Below are positions 40,781-42,500 of a DNA stretch of 42,500 bases, piece after piece. The notes beneath the pieces are model-generated. The model was not told the origin of the DNA, searched no databases, and worked only from the letters and a program-made list of their open reading frames with translations. The stretch is from Tubiluchus corallicola (Eukaryota; Priapulida; Priapulimorpha; Priapulimorphida; Tubiluchidae). The position numbers and the translations under genes were made by a program. Location of the stretch: positions 1 to 42,500 of the forward strand of contig JAQGDQ010001242.1 of the NCBI GenBank assembly GCA_030141605.1. Reading direction: 5' to 3'. How positions within the stretch are numbered: the first letter of the stretch is position 1; every line of letters begins with the position of its first letter.

Positions 40781-41087
40781 ATATTATTGAAACAAAAAGA
40801 AACAGTATAGATAAAAAAACGTTGATGAAGTCAAATTAACCAAATAAAGGAGTTGCTGTATGACACCTTGAAAGTTTGGCTTGTTAGGGTGGCACAAATG
40901 AGTGAATGAAAGAATGGTTAGGGTTAGTAGACATGATGGAATGGAAAAAATAGTAAGATTAGGGATAGGAAGAAGGAAGGGAGGGAAGGATGAGTGAATG
41001 AAAGAATGGTTAGGGTCAGAAGAAATGATGGAATGGAAAAAATAGTAAGATTAGAGATAGGAAGAAGGAAAAGACGAGGAGAAACGA

Positions 41088-42500
<1,413 letters not shown>

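Overview
This is non-coding-rich animal nuclear DNA. Genes are split by GT-AG introns, two host genes encode metazoan-type proteins (an AAMP-like WD40 protein and a CD225/dispanin membrane protein), and there is a fragment of a class A GPCR. Roughly half of the window is tandem or dispersed repeat. The AT-leaning composition, repeat load and gene content fit a non-vertebrate metazoan such as a sponge or cnidarian. That placement is inference; nothing here fixes the phylum.

Layout. 1-3140: a truncated GPCR gene lies in the loop of an inverted repeat built from an unrecognised ~0.6 kb element, with a further direct copy of that element. 3264-11086 (+): the 3' part of an AAMP orthologue; its 5' exons must lie left of the window. 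Its introns hold 64-, 107-, 73- and 41-bp tandem arrays plus a (GA)n tract, and one of its exons is itself repeated five times head to tail. 11118-12424 (+): an unrecognised coding unit that starts 31 bp after the AAMP stop. 12.6-15.1 kb: microsatellites and a tRNA-like relic.

15157-18738 (-): a five-exon gene model I assembled by splice-phase matching. It encodes a 120-residue single-pass membrane protein of unknown family. 19.2-21.1 kb: a hAT-type element with an exact 8-bp target duplication, then tandem tRNA-derived repeats. 21899-39398 (-): a three-exon, 364-residue proline-rich CD225 protein whose two large introns (about 7.2 and 9.2 kb) are filled with 21-, 25-, 85- and 58-bp satellites, microsatellites, MITE copies and a second hAT-like element. 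39.4-42.5 kb: compound microsatellites and sequence in which I recognise no gene.

The most notable observation is in AAMP. An 84-bp exon begins with GTAAGC and ends with ACAG, so its fivefold tandem duplication creates a perfect donor, and a potential GT-AG intron, at every junction. The extra copies could be spliced away without changing the frame. This is a natural example of the AGGT tandem-duplication route to intron gain. The genes have no evident shared pathway; their arrangement looks like ordinary chromosomal neighbourhood, with the two minus-strand genes in tandem.
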